Shown in pieces: positions 16,626 through 25,234 of a stretch of DNA of 64,000 nt. Source of the DNA: Acidobacteriota bacterium (GTDB lineage Bacteria > Acidobacteriota > Thermoanaerobaculia > Multivoradales > Multivoraceae); the NCBI GenBank assembly GCA_029263415.1, contig JAJCXN010000051.1, positions 62,001 through 126,000 on the forward strand, read 5' to 3'. How positions within the stretch are numbered: the stretch's first letter is position 1; every line of letters starts with the position of its first letter. The translations under genes and the position numbers were made by a program. The notes under the pieces were generated by a model, which saw only the letters and a list, made by a program, of their open reading frames with translations, had not been told where the DNA came from and did not search any database.

Positions 16626-17822
16626 ATGAACCGGACCAAACCACTCCTCTCGAGCACCACGCGCGCCGCACTCGAACGAGCCTTTCAGCAGCGCTACGGC
16701 GAGACCGCCGCGCTAATCCAGTCAGCAACGGCTCCAGGCCGCGTCAACTTGATCGGCGAGCACACCGACTACAACGAGGGTTGGGCCCTACCGATGGCGA
16801 TCGACCGTTCGGTCACGGTGACGTTTGCTCCGCGCCAAGACCGGCTGATTCGAGTGGCGTCTGATCGATTCGACGAAGACACTTGCTTGGACCTCGACGC
16901 CTTCAACGACAGTCAACCACGCGACGCACAATGGTGGCACTACATCGCAGCAGTTGCCCAGCAGCTCGAACTCAAGGGCCACAAGCTCCGCGGTATCGAC
17001 GCCCTTCTTGGCGGCGACTTACCCATGGCAAGTGGGCTTTCGTCGTCCGCCGCCCTCGAGCTAGCAACCGCCCGCGCGCTCTGCGCAGCATCCGGCGTTC
17101 CTTGGCTGGCACAAGACATGGCCGCCCTATGCACCCGCGCCGAGAACGACTGCATCGGCGTGGAGTGTGGCGTCATGGATCAGATTGCGAGCGCTCTTGG
17201 CGAGCCTGGCCACGCCTTGCTCCTGGACTGTCGGTCACTCACAACAGAACCGGTCGCAATGCCTTCGCAAGCAAGCGTCGTAGTACTCGACACCGGCGTT
17301 CGACGAGCGCTCGCGCAAAGCGCTTTCAATCAACGCCGCAAGAGCTGCGAAGGTGCGGTCGCAGTGTTGCGCGAGCACGACCCCTCGATTCGTGCCCTAA
17401 GGGACGCCGCCCCCGAGCAGCTCGATGCAGTCCGTCGCCAGCTCAGCGAAGAGACGTTTCGGTGCGCGCGGCACGTGATCGAGGAATGTCAGCGACCCTC
17501 TTCGATGGCAGATGCATTCGCCGCCAACGATCTCGACCGAGCAGGCGCGCTGATGAACGACTCGCACACTAGTCTGCGGGATCTCTACCAAGTATCCTGC
17601 CCCGAGCTCGATCACATCACTGACAGCGCGCGACGGCACTCTGCCTGCTTTGGGGCTCGCCTCACTGGCGCGGGTTTTGGCGGCTGCGCCGTGGCGCTAG
17701 TCGCGACAGTGCAGGTGGACGACTTCATCGCACAGGTTGAAGAGTCCTATCGAGTGAACCACACCGCCCCGTTCAACGCCTTCGTCACACGAGCGTCAGC
17801 GGGCGCTCGGCTTCTGGAGTAG
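16626..17822 (+). CDS. galK: galactokinase
   Basis: 398 residues from the ATG at 16626. The frame stays open upstream to 16467, but that stretch crosses the dyad and lacks family similarity. The enzyme phosphorylates galactose to galactose-1-phosphate. Family signatures are the galactokinase motif GRVNLIGEHTDYNEGWALP, the GHMP ATP-binding LPMASGLSSSAALELATA, and the C-terminal GARLTGAGFGGCAVALV. It is the first gene of an operon with a sodium/sugar symporter (6-base gap) and a nucleotidyltransferase. No galT or galE is seen. Confidence 0.95.
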   Translation: MNRTKPLLSSTTRAALERAFQQRYGETAALIQSATAPGRVNLIGEHTDYNEGWALPMAIDRSVTVTFAPRQDRLIRVASDRFDEDTCLDLDAFNDSQPRDAQWWHYIAAVAQQLELKGHKLRGIDALLGGDLPMASGLSSSAALELATARALCAASGVPWLAQDMAALCTRAENDCIGVECGVMDQIASALGEPGHALLLDCRSLTTEPVAMPSQASVVVLDTGVRRALAQSAFNQRRKSCEGAVAVLREHDPSIRALRDAAPEQLDAVRRQLSEETFRCARHVIEECQRPSSMADAFAANDLDRAGALMNDSHTSLRDLYQVSCPELDHITDSARRHSACFGARLTGAGFGGCAVALVATVQVDDFIAQVEESYRVNHTAPFNAFVTRASAGARLLE

Positions 17823-17828
17823 TCGCCC

Positions 17829-19487
17829 TTGAATCTCGCCGCGCTTGATCTCTTTGTCTTCTTTGGCTTTCTCGCCGTCGTCATCGGCGTGTCGTTGTAT
17901 GCCGGCCGCAAACGCGGCGATTCTGAGGAGTACTTCCTAGCGGGTCGATCGTTGGGATGGGCCCTGATCGGCTTCTCGTTGATTGCCTCCAATATCTCGA
18001 CGGAGCACTTCGTCGGCATGGCTGGCCAAGCCTACGGCCGCGTCGGTCTGGCCATCGCCAGCTACGAATGGATGGCAGCTGTGGTCTTGGTGTTCGTCGC
18101 GTGGTGGTTGCTGCCGCGGTTCTTGTCCGCAGGCATCTACACCATGCCTGAATATCTCGAGTACCGCTACGACCGCACCGCACGCACCACCATGGCGCTC
18201 TACATGTTGGTCGCATACGTCATTGTCTTTCTCGCCACGGTGCTCTACTCGGGCGCAGTCGCACTCGACGCGGTCTTCGACCTTGGCAGCCTGCTCGAAC
18301 GATCGCTGGGCCTCGACCCAGCCACCGCCGAACGCTGGTCGATGGTCACTGGAATCTGGCTGATCGGCCTGATCGCAGGTTGCTACACCGTCTATGGCGG
18401 TCTCAAGGCTGTGGTTTGGTCCGACTTGATCCAAGGCATAGCGCTACTCGGCGGTGGACTGCTGGTGGCGGTTCTGGGATTGCGAGCGCTGGGCGACGGC
18501 AACGTGTTCGCGGGTTGGAGTTCCTTCACGGCAAATAGCGGCGACAAACTGCACGTGGTCTTGCCTTGGAACGATCCAGACGTCCCGTGGCTGGCGGTGT
18601 TCGTGGGCGGCTTGTGGATCCCCAACCTTTTCTATTGGGGACTGAATCAATTCATTACTCAGCGCAGCCTCGCGGCTAAGAACCTGGCCGAAGGACAGAA
18701 GGGCATCTTCTTTGCCGCCGCGCTCAAACTACTGATCCCCTTCATCATCGTCATGCCCGGCATCATGGCCTTCCAGCTCTACGGCCCCAATATCGCCAAC
18801 GGCGACCTCGCCTACCCAACCATGATGAACGAGCTGCTACCCAGTGCGCTGCGCGGGGTCATGTTCGCAGCGCTCTGCGGCGCAGTCATGAGCTCGTTCA
18901 ACTCAGGCATCAACTCCGCATCGACGATCTTCACCATCGACATTTACCGGCGCTTTTTTGCTCCTAATGGTAAGGCGCGAGACGAGGTACGAGTCGGCCG
19001 ATTCGCGACGGCTGGCATCGTCGTTATCTCGTGCCTGTGGGCGCCGGTTATCTCTCGCTTTGATGGTGTCTTCACATACATCCAAGAGATCTGGGGATTC
19101 ATTTCGCCTGGCATCGTCGCCGCCTTCTTGGTCGGCTTGGTGGTGCACACCGCGCCGCCGATCGCTGCGAAGGCGGCATTGTGGTTAGGTGTGCCGCTCT
19201 ATGCACTATGCCGCGTCCCCGGCTGGATCTGGGGCGGCGATGCACCGCTCCCCAGTGGCGCTCTCGGTGGGCTGGTGCGGTTCAGCGGTTGGTCGTTCCT
19301 GCACCACATGGGGCTCATTTTCTTGGTGTTGGTTGCGGTCATGCTGCTGCTCACCAAGCGACATCCGCTCGCTCAAGCGCGCACAATGCCAACCTCGAAG
19401 ATCAATCTTGAGCCGCACCCCAAACGCTACCTCATGGGCGGCTCAATCCTCGCAGCGACCGCCATGCTCTACATCATCTTCTGGTAG
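17829..19487 (+). CDS. sodium/solute symporter (SSS family), probable galactose/glucose transporter
   Basis: 552 residues, TTG start six bases after galK. A polytopic membrane protein with the SSS pattern: an early AGRKRGDSEEYFLAGRSLGW, SNISTEHFVGMAGQAY, a central NQFITQRSLAAKN and a late CGAVMSSFNSGINSASTIFT. The hydrophobic pattern fits about 13-14 helices. The family couples sodium entry to sugar, inositol or other solute uptake. Position between galK and a sugar-nucleotide type enzyme makes galactose the likely substrate. Confidence 0.9.
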   Translation: MNLAALDLFVFFGFLAVVIGVSLYAGRKRGDSEEYFLAGRSLGWALIGFSLIASNISTEHFVGMAGQAYGRVGLAIASYEWMAAVVLVFVAWWLLPRFLSAGIYTMPEYLEYRYDRTARTTMALYMLVAYVIVFLATVLYSGAVALDAVFDLGSLLERSLGLDPATAERWSMVTGIWLIGLIAGCYTVYGGLKAVVWSDLIQGIALLGGGLLVAVLGLRALGDGNVFAGWSSFTANSGDKLHVVLPWNDPDVPWLAVFVGGLWIPNLFYWGLNQFITQRSLAAKNLAEGQKGIFFAAALKLLIPFIIVMPGIMAFQLYGPNIANGDLAYPTMMNELLPSALRGVMFAALCGAVMSSFNSGINSASTIFTIDIYRRFFAPNGKARDEVRVGRFATAGIVVISCLWAPVISRFDGVFTYIQEIWGFISPGIVAAFLVGLVVHTAPPIAAKAALWLGVPLYALCRVPGWIWGGDAPLPSGALGGLVRFSGWSFLHHMGLIFLVLVAVMLLLTKRHPLAQARTMPTSKINLEPHPKRYLMGGSILAATAMLYIIFW

Positions 19488-19501
19488 TAGGCGTAGCCAC
19501 G

Positions 19502-20407
19502 ATGTCGCTCACCTTGGTCATTCTCGCGGCAGGCGCCGCCCGACGCTACGGCGCTCTAAAACAGCTCGCGCCGGTTGGTCCTTCTGGCGAAGTGCTGCTT
19601 GAATACTCTGCCTACGACGCCATCCAAGCGGGCTTCACCAAGGTTGTCTTGGTGATCCAAAAAGAGCACCAGTCCACCTTTATGCAACAACTGGATCACG
19701 GCCTTAGCAGCGCTGTGTCATTGAGCTATGCCCACCAGCAAGCCGGCGACGCTGCTCGCTTGCGCGACAAACCGTGGGGTACAGCGCATGCAGTGCTCGC
19801 CACTCAGCCCCACGTGGGCGGCGCGTTTGCCGTGATCAACGCAGACGACTTCTACGGGCGCGAGGCTTACGCCACCTTGGCGAACTTCTTGCGGGCGAGG
19901 AACGAACGCAAAGGGCACCCCGATGCGCTTCCTCGCTACGCAGTGATGGGCTACCCGGTCGGTCAAACCTTGAGCATCGAGGGGCCGGTGAGTCGTGCGC
20001 AGTTGAAGGAAGACACCGAGGGCCGACTGCTTGAGATCAACGAGCTTCCAGCAGTGGAGCTGGAGCGCGAAAGGATCCGCTACCGTCGGCTCGACGGCAC
20101 TCGCGGCACCATCGGCGGCGACGCTCCAGTGTCAATGAACATGTGGGGTTTTGAACAAGCACTCTTTGGCGCTCTCAAGCTCGGCTTTGAACAATTCGCC
20201 TCACTGGAAGACGCGATCGAGCGCGAGTTTCTGTTGCCAGAGTTCATTAACCAAGAGGTGTTGGCGGCTCGTGCGACAGTCGACGTCCTCCGAACTCCGG
20301 GGCCGTGGACGGGACTCACCTTCGAAGCAGATCGCCGCAAGACCGAGCGCTTCCTGGCAGACCTAGTGGCGCTGAAAACTTACCCGCTCGCGCTCTGGAA
20401 GCCGTAG
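19502..20407 (+). CDS. sugar-phosphate nucleotidyltransferase-like protein
   Basis: 301 residues with an N-terminal nucleotide-binding signature (LVILAAGAARRYGALKQLAP), GTAHAVLATQP near residue 93 and FAVINADDFYGREAY near residue 110, typical of NTP-transferase folds that attach a nucleotide to a sugar-1-phosphate. Its position as third gene of a galactose operon that lacks galT suggests it could convert galactose-1-phosphate to UDP-galactose; that role is inferred. It ends 23 bases from the convergent LLM gene. Confidence 0.82.
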   Translation: MSLTLVILAAGAARRYGALKQLAPVGPSGEVLLEYSAYDAIQAGFTKVVLVIQKEHQSTFMQQLDHGLSSAVSLSYAHQQAGDAARLRDKPWGTAHAVLATQPHVGGAFAVINADDFYGREAYATLANFLRARNERKGHPDALPRYAVMGYPVGQTLSIEGPVSRAQLKEDTEGRLLEINELPAVELERERIRYRRLDGTRGTIGGDAPVSMNMWGFEQALFGALKLGFEQFASLEDAIEREFLLPEFINQEVLAARATVDVLRTPGPWTGLTFEADRRKTERFLADLVALKTYPLALWKP

Positions 20408-20430
20408 AGAGAACACCCGCTCTTGATCGC

Positions 20431-21477
20431 TCAAGCGCACTCCGACTGGATGAGATCGAGGCTGTGCTCGAGGTTCTCGATCTGCTCTTTGGCAGAGTCT
20501 CCCACTGGCGAGAGTCGCAGCACATCGACGCCTGCCTTGCTGTAGGCGCGAATGCGTTCGCGCACCATGTCCTCGGTGCCGATCAACAATGCCTTGAGCA
20601 ACATCTCATCGGGCACCGCCGCTATCGCCGCTTCCTTGTCGCCGCTGATCCACAGGTCTTGGACTTCCTTAGCAACGTCGGCAAAGCCCGCGCGGGCATA
20701 GGCCGCGTTGTAGAAGTTGGTCTTCGCTGACCCCATCGCCCCGAGAGTGAACGCCATCTGTGGACGCGCACGATCCAGCAGCTGCTCAACGTTCTCAGAG
20801 ACCGACAGAACGCCGTTGATGTGAACCGAAATGTCATCAAGGCTGCGACCGGCGCGTTCAGCGCCGCGTCTGATGGGGTCGAGCAGCGCTTCTGCCCGTT
20901 CAGGAATGAACGAGGTGCCTAACCAACCATCCGCGACTTCCCCGGTCAACTCCAGCGACTTCTCGCCCAGGGTTGCGAGATAAATCGGCAGATTCGGGTT
21001 AGGCGGCATCGACAGGCGAATCGCCTTGCCTTCGCCACCGGTGCGCGGCAGCTTGAAGTGTTCGCCTTCAAACTCAACATGCCGACCGGCCAGGGCCAAT
21101 CGCACCACTGAAACATACTCGCGCATGCGACCCAGCGGCTTGCGAAACTCCGCGCCATGCAAACCTTCGACGACCTGTGGGCCACTTGCTCCAAGGCCCA
21201 ACAAAAACCGATCGTTCGACAGTCGAGCGAGCGACAGCGCGGTCATGGCGGTCATCGCCGGAGTGCGCGAACTGATCTGCATGATGCCCGCGCCCAGCTG
21301 GATTTCTTTGGTCACCGCGGCCAGATAGCCCAGCGGTGATACCGCTTCCATGCCCCACGCTTCCGCCGACCACGCCGAATGAACGCCGAGGCGATCGGCG
21401 GCCTGAACGAACTGCACTAGCTCGTGCCAGTTGTCGCCGTTGTAGTACGCGCTGCCAATCGAGATAGAGACTTTCAA
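20431..21477 (-). CDS. LLM-class (luciferase-like) F420-dependent-type oxidoreductase
   Basis: 348 residues, TIM-barrel luciferase-like family: MKVSISIGSAYYNGDNW at the start, IQLGAGIMQISSRTPAMTAM, and RFLLGLGASGPQVVEGLHG. The sequence resembles the F420-dependent members rather than FMN-dependent luciferases, but cofactor choice cannot be fixed from this. Substrate unknown. Last gene of a minus-strand unit yghU-like, enoyl-CoA hydratase, LLM, with 32 bases separating it from the hydratase. Confidence 0.88.
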   Translation of the reverse strand: MKVSISIGSAYYNGDNWHELVQFVQAADRLGVHSAWSAEAWGMEAVSPLGYLAAVTKEIQLGAGIMQISSRTPAMTAMTALSLARLSNDRFLLGLGASGPQVVEGLHGAEFRKPLGRMREYVSVVRLALAGRHVEFEGEHFKLPRTGGEGKAIRLSMPPNPNLPIYLATLGEKSLELTGEVADGWLGTSFIPERAEALLDPIRRGAERAGRSLDDISVHINGVLSVSENVEQLLDRARPQMAFTLGAMGSAKTNFYNAAYARAGFADVAKEVQDLWISGDKEAAIAAVPDEMLLKALLIGTEDMVRERIRAYSKAGVDVLRLSPVGDSAKEQIENLEHSLDLIQSECA

Positions 21478-21509
21478 CGAACCGTTCTCCTATTCTGTGC
21501 CCTTTCGGC

Positions 21510-22343
21510 CTATCTGAACTTGAAGGCGGGTTTGCGCTTCTCAACGAACGCTTTCACAGCTTCTTTTGCGTCTTCGGTCTCGAAGCTCATCACCATGTGC
21601 TCCGCCTCCATCGCCAAAGAGGCCCTGAGATCTTGAACGCTACTGCGGTTGAGGTTGCGCTTCATCCGGCTCAGAGCCACGGTTGGCCCATTCGCCAAGC
21701 GCCGGGCCAGTGCAAACGACTCAGAACGGAACTGGTCCTTCTCGAACACCGCGTTAAACAGGCCAAGCCGCAGGCACTCGTCCGCAGGGATCCTCTCCGA
21801 AAGGAACATCAGTTCCTTCGCCTTCCCCTCGCCGATCAGCCGCGGCAGAAACCAACTCGCACCGTAGTCGCCGGACACCCCGATATTGGCGAATGCGGTG
21901 AGCACAAACGCTGTCGACGCCGCAACCCGCAGATCGCAGGCAAGCGCGATCGACAACCCGGCACCTGCCGCAGGACCGGGCAACGCGGCGATGGTGGGTT
22001 TCGACAGTTCATAAAGACGCAGCGTTAGCGCCTCTTGACCGCGCATCAAACCGATCACACGCTCATCAACCGGCGCGCTTTCAGTTCCTGACTCCTTCGC
22101 CTCATCGCGTGCGCGCATGCCGCTGACGTTGCCTCCGGAACAGAAGGCGTCTCCAGCACCCGTCAAGAGAACGCAACCAACATCCGAGCGTTGGTCGAGC
22201 TCCAATAGAGCGGCACGCAGAGCGGGTGTCAAGTGATCGCTCAGTGAGTTCTTCTTGTGCGGTCGATTCAGAGTGATCGTCGCCACCCGGGCCTCGATCT
22301 CGCACAGCAGTTCGTCGGTGCCGGTCTCAATCTTGATCGCCAT
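21510..22343 (-). CDS. enoyl-CoA hydratase/isomerase family protein
   Basis: 277 residues with crotonase motifs: RVATITLNRPHKKNSL, GDAFCSGGNVSGM and GPAAGAGLSIALACDLRVA (oxyanion-hole segments), then YGASWFLPRLIGEGKAKELM. It probably acts on an acyl-CoA thioester in fatty or aromatic acid breakdown. Members of this family vary in reaction, so hydratase versus isomerase is open. It starts five bases after the yghU-like gene ends. Confidence 0.9.
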   Translation of the reverse strand: MAIKIETGTDELLCEIEARVATITLNRPHKKNSLSDHLTPALRAALLELDQRSDVGCVLLTGAGDAFCSGGNVSGMRARDEAKESGTESAPVDERVIGLMRGQEALTLRLYELSKPTIAALPGPAAGAGLSIALACDLRVAASTAFVLTAFANIGVSGDYGASWFLPRLIGEGKAKELMFLSERIPADECLRLGLFNAVFEKDQFRSESFALARRLANGPTVALSRMKRNLNRSSVQDLRASLAMEAEHMVMSFETEDAKEAVKAFVEKRKPAFKFR

Positions 22344-22348
22344 TGCTC

Positions 22349-23233
22349 CTACTCCTCTTCGTCGCTCGACGGTTGGAGCTTGTCCATCGTCCTGGTCTCA
22401 AAGTCGTTGGCGTCGTGTCGCTCCAGGAGTTGTGACTCGGGCGCGCCCCACGCTCGATTGACTATGCGTCCACGCTTCACGGCCGCGCGCTCGGCAATCG
22501 CATCAGCCCAACGGACAACGTTGCTGTAGCTAGCCACGTCGAGGAACTCGCCCGCGTCATACAGCAGGCCTTTGACCAGTCCTCCATACCAAGGCCAAAC
22601 GGCAATGTCTGCGATTGAGTATTCGTCGCCCGCTAGGTATTGCGACTCTGCCAAGCGGCGATCGAGCACATCGAGCTGACGTTTGACCTCCATCGCAAAA
22701 CGATTGATCGGGTATTCGTACTTCTCTGGCGCATAGGCGTAGAAATGTCCAAAGCCACCGCCCAGGTATGGCGCGCTGCCCATCTGCCAAAAGAGCCAGC
22801 ACAGGCACTCGGTACGCTTGGTGTGATCCGCAGGCAGGAATGCGCCGAATTTCTCGGCAAGATACAGGAGGATTGCGCCTGATTCAAAGACGCGGGTCAC
22901 CGGATCGGTGCTGTGATCCATCAGTGCCGGAATCTTCGAGTTGGGATTGGCAGCGACAAAGCCGCTGCTGAACTGATTGCCCTCTTGGATGTTGACGAGG
23001 TAAGCATCGTATTCAGCGCCCTCGTGGCCAAGCGCTAAGAGCTCCTCCAACATCACCGTTGCCTTGACACCGTTGGGCGTGGCCAGTGAATAGAGCTGCA
23101 TGGGATGTTTACCCACCGCTAAGTCCTCCTCGTGAGTCGCACCCGCGATCGGGCGATTGATGTTGGCGAACTTGCCGCCACTCTCAGAATCCCAGGTCCA
23201 GACCTTCGGTGGGGCGTAGCTTGCATCGTTCAT
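22349..23233 (-). CDS. yghU: glutathione S-transferase-like disulfide oxidoreductase, YghU family
   Basis: 294 residues. The long N-terminal extension (PKVWTWDSESGGKFANINRP) before the thioredoxin-like domain and the segment LYSLATPNGVKATVMLEELL are hallmarks of the YghU/YfcG-type glutathione-dependent disulfide-bond reductases. The C-terminal helical GST domain carries YLAGDEYSIADIAVWPWYGG. First gene of the unit with the enoyl-CoA hydratase and LLM genes, hinting at handling of a reactive or oxidised intermediate. Confidence 0.88.
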   Translation of the reverse strand: MNDASYAPPKVWTWDSESGGKFANINRPIAGATHEEDLAVGKHPMQLYSLATPNGVKATVMLEELLALGHEGAEYDAYLVNIQEGNQFSSGFVAANPNSKIPALMDHSTDPVTRVFESGAILLYLAEKFGAFLPADHTKRTECLCWLFWQMGSAPYLGGGFGHFYAYAPEKYEYPINRFAMEVKRQLDVLDRRLAESQYLAGDEYSIADIAVWPWYGGLVKGLLYDAGEFLDVASYSNVVRWADAIAERAAVKRGRIVNRAWGAPESQLLERHDANDFETRTMDKLQPSSDEEE

Positions 23234-23513
23234 CAGAACTCCTTCGAACCGTGTGTTGTGCTCTCGCTAGAGAGACTGCCTTCAAGTAGTCGGGATTGGC
23301 GACCTTACAGCAATCGGCCCCGGCCCATTCGAGAGGCGGATTGCGGTTGCAGTCGGCCATTGCTGTACGCGCCTGCCGTCAAGAGTGGCCCTACCCGGTC
23401 CGCCTCCTACGGGGAAGCAACCGCTCCGGTTAGTATTCCCCTTCGCTGCTGCAAGGCTGCGCTCCCGTGGACGCTCCGCTCCACCACGATTCACCGCCAA
23501 AGAGGCTGTAGAC
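23234..23513. other. divergent intergenic region (yghU-like / monooxygenase)
   Basis: 280 bases between divergent genes, expected to hold both promoters. An open frame extends from 23385 into the monooxygenase, but that extension is Arg/Pro-rich and without family similarity. I see no clear operator or hairpin here. Confidence 0.5.
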
Positions 23514-25058
23514 ATGGAATCACAACACTTTGACGTCTTGATCGTTGGCGCTGGCATCTCCGGCATCGGCACCGCTTGCCATCTGCGACGAGAGTGCCCG
23601 GGTAAGCAGTTCGCACTGCTCGAAGGCCGCGAAGACTTCGGCGGCACTTGGGATCTCTTTCGCTACCCCGGCATTCGCTCAGATAGCGACATGCACACGC
23701 TCGGCTTCTCTTTCAAGCCGTGGCGCGAGGCCAAGTCGATCGCAGATGGTCCGTCGATCAAGCGTTACTTGGGAGAGACGATCAAAGAGAACGGTCTCCG
23801 CGAACACATCAAGTTCAAGCGCCACGTAAATGGCGCGAACTGGTCCAGCGAAACTGCCGTGTGGACTGTCAGCGTGACCAACAAAGAAACCGGCTCAGCC
23901 GAAACCTACACCTGCAACTTTCTCTCGATCTGCGCGGGTTACTACAGCTACAAGAAGGGCTTCACACCTCAGTTTTCAGGCGCCAAAGACTTCTCTGGCC
24001 AAATCATCCACCCTCAGCACTGGCCCGAAGATCTCGACTATGAAGGCAAGAAGGTCGTGGTGATCGGTTCAGGCGCAACCGCCATGACTTTGGTCCCGTC
24101 AATGGCAGCGAAGGCAGACCACGTCACCATGCTGCAGCGCTCGCCGACCTACGTCGTTTCGCGACCGGACCAAGACCGGATCGCCAACACTCTGCGCAAG
24201 TTTCTGCCGGAGAACTGGGCCTACGGCATCACGCGCTTCAAGAACATCGGCCTACAGCGCATGTTGTACCGTCGGGCCCGCACGAACCCCGCAAAGACCA
24301 AACAACAGCTCCTGGATCTCGCCCGCAAGGAGCTTGGCGATGACGTCGTGGATGAACACTTCACGCCCAGCTACAACCCTTGGGATCAACGTCTCTGCCT
24401 GATCCCCAATAGCGACCTGTACGAGTCGATCAACAAGGGCGCTGCGTCTGTTGTTACCAACAGCGTCGAGCGTCTTGTTGAGAATGGCATCCAGCTTGCC
24501 TCGGGTGAAGTCATCGAGGCAGACATCATTGTCACCGCCACAGGGCTCAACCTGGTGGTTCTCGCAGAGATGGACTTTACCCTCGACGGCGCTCCGGTGA
24601 ACTTCGCCGACACCTGGACTTACAAGGGATTGATGTACTCAGGCGTCCCCAACATGATGTCGACCTTTGGCTACATCAACGCCTCGTGGACGCTGCGAGC
24701 CGACCTCACAGCGGAGTATCTGTGTCGCCTGCTGAACCACATGGACCAGCACAACATGGCGTCGTGCACTCCTGAACTGCGCGCGGGCGACCGGGGCATG
24801 CAGCGGCTCCCCTGGATCCAGGACTTCTCGGCGGGCTACATGGCTCGCACCATGGACCAGTTCCCGCGCCAGGGCGATCGCGAACCTTGGGTCAACACAC
24901 AGAATTACAAGCGGGACAAGAAGATCATCCGCACCGCTCCGATCGACGACGGCTGCATGCAGTTCGCCAAGGCCAGCTGCACCCCTGAGGTCACAGTCCC
25001 AGCGCAACCGCCGGCGGCCACGGACGGCAAGCCAGAGCTGGACCCGAAGGTCGCCTAG
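23514..25058 (+). CDS. flavin-containing Baeyer-Villiger-type monooxygenase
   Basis: 514 residues from the ATG at 23514 (MESQHFDVLIVGAGISGIG). Two nucleotide-binding motifs are visible: VGAGISGIG for FAD and VVVIGSGATAMT for NADPH. Between them lies FSGQIIHPQHWPED, matching the Baeyer-Villiger fingerprint FxGxxxHxxxWP. Overall it resembles the EthA-like group, which inserts oxygen next to ketones or oxidises thioamides. It diverges from the acyl-CoA/LLM unit, and the two could serve one ketone or lipid degradation route; that is inference. Confidence 0.92.
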   Translation: MESQHFDVLIVGAGISGIGTACHLRRECPGKQFALLEGREDFGGTWDLFRYPGIRSDSDMHTLGFSFKPWREAKSIADGPSIKRYLGETIKENGLREHIKFKRHVNGANWSSETAVWTVSVTNKETGSAETYTCNFLSICAGYYSYKKGFTPQFSGAKDFSGQIIHPQHWPEDLDYEGKKVVVIGSGATAMTLVPSMAAKADHVTMLQRSPTYVVSRPDQDRIANTLRKFLPENWAYGITRFKNIGLQRMLYRRARTNPAKTKQQLLDLARKELGDDVVDEHFTPSYNPWDQRLCLIPNSDLYESINKGAASVVTNSVERLVENGIQLASGEVIEADIIVTATGLNLVVLAEMDFTLDGAPVNFADTWTYKGLMYSGVPNMMSTFGYINASWTLRADLTAEYLCRLLNHMDQHNMASCTPELRAGDRGMQRLPWIQDFSAGYMARTMDQFPRQGDREPWVNTQNYKRDKKIIRTAPIDDGCMQFAKASCTPEVTVPAQPPAATDGKPELDPKVA

Positions 25059-25139
25059 CGGTCCTTGGAGCTTGCTGGAGAAGTCCCGCGATCCGGGTTT
25101 CGCGCACCCTTGGGATGCCATTTGGCACCGAGCAAAGCT

Positions 25140-25234
25140 CCTAGCAGCCCGTGGTAAAACTCCCGCGGGCTGAATTTGTGAGCCTTGGGCTCTAGCTGGG
25201 TTGCGCCGCGCGAGTTTCGCCACGGGCTGCTAGG
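25140..25234. mobile_element. MITE-like element with 28-bp terminal inverted repeats
   Basis: CCTAGCAGCCCGTGG plus 13 further bases at 25140-25167 is repeated in inverted orientation at 25207-25234, with 25 of 28 positions matching and 39 bases between. It sits between convergent genes, and the right arm includes the stop codon of the haem protein gene. Terminal repeats with CTAGCAGCCCGT are reminiscent of insertion-sequence ends. A degenerate single arm recurs at 33881-33902. It could also act as a bidirectional terminator. Confidence 0.65.

Noticed and set aside
20420-20445. CTTGA-TCGC-TCAAG hairpin between convergent genes as a terminator.
   Set aside because: Short stem with a mismatch, no T-run; too weak to list.
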